Source: Desulfopila aestuarii DSM 18488 (lineage in GTDB: Bacteria > Desulfobacterota > Desulfobulbia > Desulfobulbales > Desulfocapsaceae). Taken from it: a stretch of 64,000 bases of DNA. Below are positions 61,653-64,000 of this stretch, piece by piece; position 1 is the stretch's first letter; every line of letters starts with the position of its first letter. The translations under genes and the position numbers were made by a program. The notes beneath the pieces were generated by a model. The model was not told where the DNA came from. It made no database searches and saw only the letters and a program-made list of their open reading frames with translations. The stretch is from contig NZ_FRFE01000004.1 in the NCBI RefSeq assembly GCF_900143695.1, positions 62,001-126,000 on the forward strand, written 5' to 3'.

Positions 61653-62999
61653 ATGCGACATTCACTGCTGTACCGCAGCACCATACTTATTTTCACTTTT
61701 TTTCTTCTCATAGTAGCCACCCTCAAGGCCCAGGCTGAGATCAGCCAGGAGGAGAGACAGAAGACTTATCAGCAATTGGAGGTATTCGCCAATATCCTGA
61801 GCCTTCTGCAAGATAACTATGTTGAGGAAATTGACTCCAAGAAAACGATCAACGGCGCCATTCGCGGTCTACTCTATTCTCTTGATCCTCATTCTTCTTA
61901 TCTCGATCCTGAAGAATTCAAGGAGTTGCAGGAAGAAACGCAAGGCCAGTTTTCCGGTATCGGTATCGAGATTACGATCAAAGACGATGTCTTGTCTGTT
62001 ATCAGTCCTATTGAGGGGACACCTGCCGATCTTGCCGGCCTGAAAGCCAAAGATATTATTGTCGAGATTAACGGCGAGAAAACCAAGGAGATGGGAGCTT
62101 ACGAGGCTGTCAAAAGATTACGCGGACCAAAAGGCAGCGACGTCACCATCTCAATTTCGCGGGAAGGATGGGATGAATTAAAAACATTCACCCTCAAGCG
62201 CGATCTCATTCCGCTCCAGTCGGTCAAGGCTCACTTTCTTGAACCAGGGATTGCCTATACCCGCATTACCAACTTCCAAAGCCACACTACCAGCGATTAT
62301 GTTGAGGCATTAAGCCGGCTAGCCAAACAGGAGCCAATTACCGGACTCATTCTCGATTTACGCAACAATCCTGGCGGACTTCTCAACCAGGCGGTCTCCA
62401 TCTCCGATACCTTTTTGGAGGATGGCATGATCGTTTCCACCAAGGGCAGAACCGAAGATCAGAATATGTCGTTCAAAGCGCACAAAACACCGGACGACTA
62501 CCACTTTCCACTTGTTGTCCTGGTCAACGAAGGGTCAGCCAGCGCCTCTGAGATTGTTGCCGGCGCGATCCAGGACCATAAACGCGGCATCATCGTCGGC
62601 ACCCGCACTTTCGGCAAAGGGTCAGTACAGACCATCATTCCCTTGCCGGGAGATGCTGGATTGCGCTTAACCACTGCCAAGTACTATACGCCTGCTGGCA
62701 AGTCGATCCAGGCTCTTGGCATTTCGCCGGACGTTGAAGTCACGTTCATCCCTTACAAAACGGATGGTGCTCAGAAGCAAGACCTCAAAAAACAGCGTTT
62801 ACGAGAAGAAGACCTCAAGAATCATTTCCCGGGAACCCAGGAAGGACAGAGTCAGCCAGAGGAAGAAGACGGCGCTGTCCTTGATGATTTTCCCGACAGC
62901 CAAACCATCAGCATGCAACTTGAGCAGGATAATCAACTGCGCACGGCGTTGAATATACTCAAGAGCCTCAACCTCTATTTTCGCAACACGAAAAAATAA
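61653..62999 (+). CDS. ctpA: Carboxy-terminal processing peptidase (S41 family)
   Basis: 448 residues from the ATG at 61653, with GGAG 9 nt upstream; an in-frame TTG at 61614 adds a Pro-rich stretch and is not preferred. Signal peptide or anchor near residues 7-28, PDZ domain about 90-170 (GIGIEITIKDDVLSVISPIEGTPA), then the S41 catalytic core with Ser in NEGSASASEIVAGAI and Lys in GTRTFGKGSVQT. It should trim periplasmic proteins, often cell-wall hydrolases. Its place after envC is common in Desulfobacterota and Geobacter-type genomes. Confidence 0.95.
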   Translation: MRHSLLYRSTILIFTFFLLIVATLKAQAEISQEERQKTYQQLEVFANILSLLQDNYVEEIDSKKTINGAIRGLLYSLDPHSSYLDPEEFKELQEETQGQFSGIGIEITIKDDVLSVISPIEGTPADLAGLKAKDIIVEINGEKTKEMGAYEAVKRLRGPKGSDVTISISREGWDELKTFTLKRDLIPLQSVKAHFLEPGIAYTRITNFQSHTTSDYVEALSRLAKQEPITGLILDLRNNPGGLLNQAVSISDTFLEDGMIVSTKGRTEDQNMSFKAHKTPDDYHFPLVVLVNEGSASASEIVAGAIQDHKRGIIVGTRTFGKGSVQTIIPLPGDAGLRLTTAKYYTPAGKSIQALGISPDVEVTFIPYKTDGAQKQDLKKQRLREEDLKNHFPGTQEGQSQPEEEDGAVLDDFPDSQTISMQLEQDNQLRTALNILKSLNLYFRNTKK

Positions 63000-63014
63000 C
63001 GGAGTACTCGCACC

Positions 63015-63404
63015 ATGGACTGTCTTTCTTTTATTGCTGAACAGCGTATCGCCCAGGCTATCGAGAAAGGTGAACTGAAAACCACCGGCTGGGAAAATCG
63101 ACCTTTGCCTTTAGATGATGACCATATGGTGCCGGACGATCTTAAAATGGCCTACAAGGTCCTGAAAAATGCAGGTTATCTGCCTCCGGAGATCGAGACC
63201 AGAAAAGAGATCACCCGCCTGGAGCAGCTCATCGCCCAGACAGAGGACGAACATCAACGACTCCAGCAAATGCGAAAGCTCAGCGTGCTCATGATGAAGG
63301 TCGACGCAAACAGACGGACACCGGCCAATATTGCCCATGACGACGAGTATTTCAGGAAGGTGGTGGAACGAACCTCCGTACGTTCCGGTGATACGAAGAA
63401 GTAG
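63015..63404 (+). CDS. DUF1992 (DnaJ homologue C28-like) protein
   Basis: 129 residues with the DUF1992 pattern AEQRIAQAIEKGELKT, GWENRPLPLDDDHMVPDDLKMAYKVLKNAGYLPPEIE, mostly helical afterwards. The family is related to the conserved domain of DNAJC28 but lacks a J domain; its role is unknown. It starts 15 nt after ctpA, the last gene of the ftsE-ftsX-envC-ctpA group. Confidence 0.88.
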   Translation: MDCLSFIAEQRIAQAIEKGELKTTGWENRPLPLDDDHMVPDDLKMAYKVLKNAGYLPPEIETRKEITRLEQLIAQTEDEHQRLQQMRKLSVLMMKVDANRRTPANIAHDDEYFRKVVERTSVRSGDTKK

Positions 63405-63442
63405 TTCTTTCCCTCTTGTTTGCTCAGAACATTGCTCAAAGG

Positions 63443-63472
63443 AGAAGTACCACTACAACAGTTGGTACTTCT
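63443..63472. terminator. Hairpin between converging genes
   Basis: AGAAGTACC (63443-63451) and GGTACTTCT (63464-63472). A T-rich tract TCTTCATTT follows on the plus strand. It overlaps the 3' end of the beta-lactamase-like gene and probably ends the ftsE operon transcript. Confidence 0.5.
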
Positions 63473-64000
63473 TCTTCATTTCCTGATAGACCATTGTTGA
63501 CACCTGACGAATCACATTGCCTCTGGCCATCATCCAGTTACCGTAATCCGTGGCCTTGGAGCTTCTCTCGATAATGCCGACAATGGCATAGGGATGGCGG
63601 TTTCCTTTTTTTGTCTTAGGAACCAGAATGCCCATGTCGCCGATGAGGTGGCCTGTTGACCCCGTCTTGTTATACACCAGAGTCCCCTGAGGGATTGCAG
63701 TACCGTGATACAACCGATCGCGTCCCGGCAACGCCATAATCCGTCGTATTTCCTTGTCATAGGGTAGTTCGTTGTTCCAGAGAGCCCGAAGAAAACGGAT
63801 GTAATCGGAAGGTAGGGCACTGTTGCGATAGGTTCTGCCACCAGCGGGAATATATTCCTGAATGTTTGTATTCTTGAAAATATGCCGATAATTGGCAAGA
63901 AGAATCTTCTCACAGGCAGCTGGCCCGCCGACCTGCCTCATAACCCAGTTTGTGGCGGTGTTGCTGCTGCGCTGGATCATCGCTTCCATCATCTGACGCG
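63453..64000 (-). CDS. Class A beta-lactamase-like serine hydrolase (partial, 5' end outside the window)
   Basis: At least 182 codons; the frame is open to the window edge, so the Met at 63992 is probably internal. The SxN motif appears as RSSNTATNWVM (where class A enzymes have SDN) and the KTG motif as VYNKTGSTGHLIGDMGIL. The active-site SxxK motif should lie in the missing part. The domain could be a penicillin-binding or beta-lactamase-related peptidase; resistance function cannot be claimed. It converges with the DUF1992 gene. Confidence 0.8.
   Translation of the reverse strand, partial: RQMMEAMIQRSSNTATNWVMRQVGGPAACEKILLANYRHIFKNTNIQEYIPAGGRTYRNSALPSDYIRFLRALWNNELPYDKEIRRIMALPGRDRLYHGTAIPQGTLVYNKTGSTGHLIGDMGILVPKTKKGNRHPYAIVGIIERSSKATDYGNWMMARGNVIRQVSTMVYQEMKKKYQLL

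Noticed and set aside
1-64000. tRNA, rRNA, CRISPR arrays, insertion sequences or prophage
   Set aside because: Looked for in all gaps by eye; no cloverleaf T-arm consensus, repeat-spacer pattern or transposase/integrase sequence was recognised.

Overview
The window looks like a chromosomal stretch from a marine-type anaerobic Desulfobacterota (Desulfobulbales-like sulfur or sulfate reducer). The pointers are an anaerobic (cobalt-early) cobalamin pathway (CbiD, CbiET), a DUF39 homocysteine-synthesis enzyme beside LarE, a family II Mn-dependent pyrophosphatase, a Tat-exported molybdopterin oxidoreductase of the polysulfide/thiosulfate reductase group with its chaperone and Fe-S subunit, a periplasmic tetrahaem cytochrome, and use of selenocysteine. 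This is inference from gene content; no rRNA or tRNA gene was recognised. Coding density is high, with housekeeping genes throughout, and there is no phage, transposon or CRISPR array.

Layout. 0-5.2 kb (minus): cbiET, cbiD behind a terminator-like leader, HU, larE and a DUF39 gene. 5.4-10.3 kb (plus): pheA, tsaD, DUF2062, rsmA and an iron-containing alcohol dehydrogenase. 10.4-14.3 kb: lipoprotein and nitroreductase (minus), the selenocysteine-containing UshA-like/tetrahaem cytochrome (plus), then ppaC (minus). 14.6-19.7 kb (plus): three poorly known proteins, an M18 aminopeptidase and a lytic transglycosylase. 19.7-20.8 kb (minus): a Ca-binding-repeat protein. 21.1-24.9 kb (plus): TorD-like chaperone, molybdoenzyme and ferredoxin. 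25-31 kb: ettA, Hpt, tsaC, a purD-purE fusion, a FadR-like TetR gene with its operator, and greA. 31-37.3 kb (minus): a 1,328-residue TPR/beta-barrel protein, a DegT aminotransferase and rpoH. 37.5-42.4 kb: lepA, an EamA transporter, P5C dehydrogenase and a decayed proline dehydrogenase. 42.8-47.9 kb: a GlrK/GlrR-like two-component pair, a FapA-like protein and a small Cys protein. 48-53.6 kb (minus): a complete bioB-A-F-G-C-D operon. 53.8-58.2 kb (minus): fabD, lspA, ileS. 58.7-63.4 kb (plus): ftsE-ftsX-envC-ctpA-DUF1992. The window ends inside a class A beta-lactamase-like gene.

The most notable item is at 11682-13238. One gene is interrupted by an in-frame TGA at 11829. The reading frame continues in the same family, and a 17-nt hairpin with a GGUCU loop begins 12 nt after the UGA. 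Its GGU and CUG codons sit at +7 and +8, the positions I recall for the E. coli fdhF SECIS. I read this as a genuine selenoprotein joining a 5'-nucleotidase-like domain, which has lost its usual metal-binding motifs, to a four-haem cytochrome. Other points worth a second look are the attenuator-like hairpin touching the cbiD start codon, the FadR-type operator at 29700, the relic of proline dehydrogenase upstream of pruA, and three consecutive hairpins between bioB and fabD.
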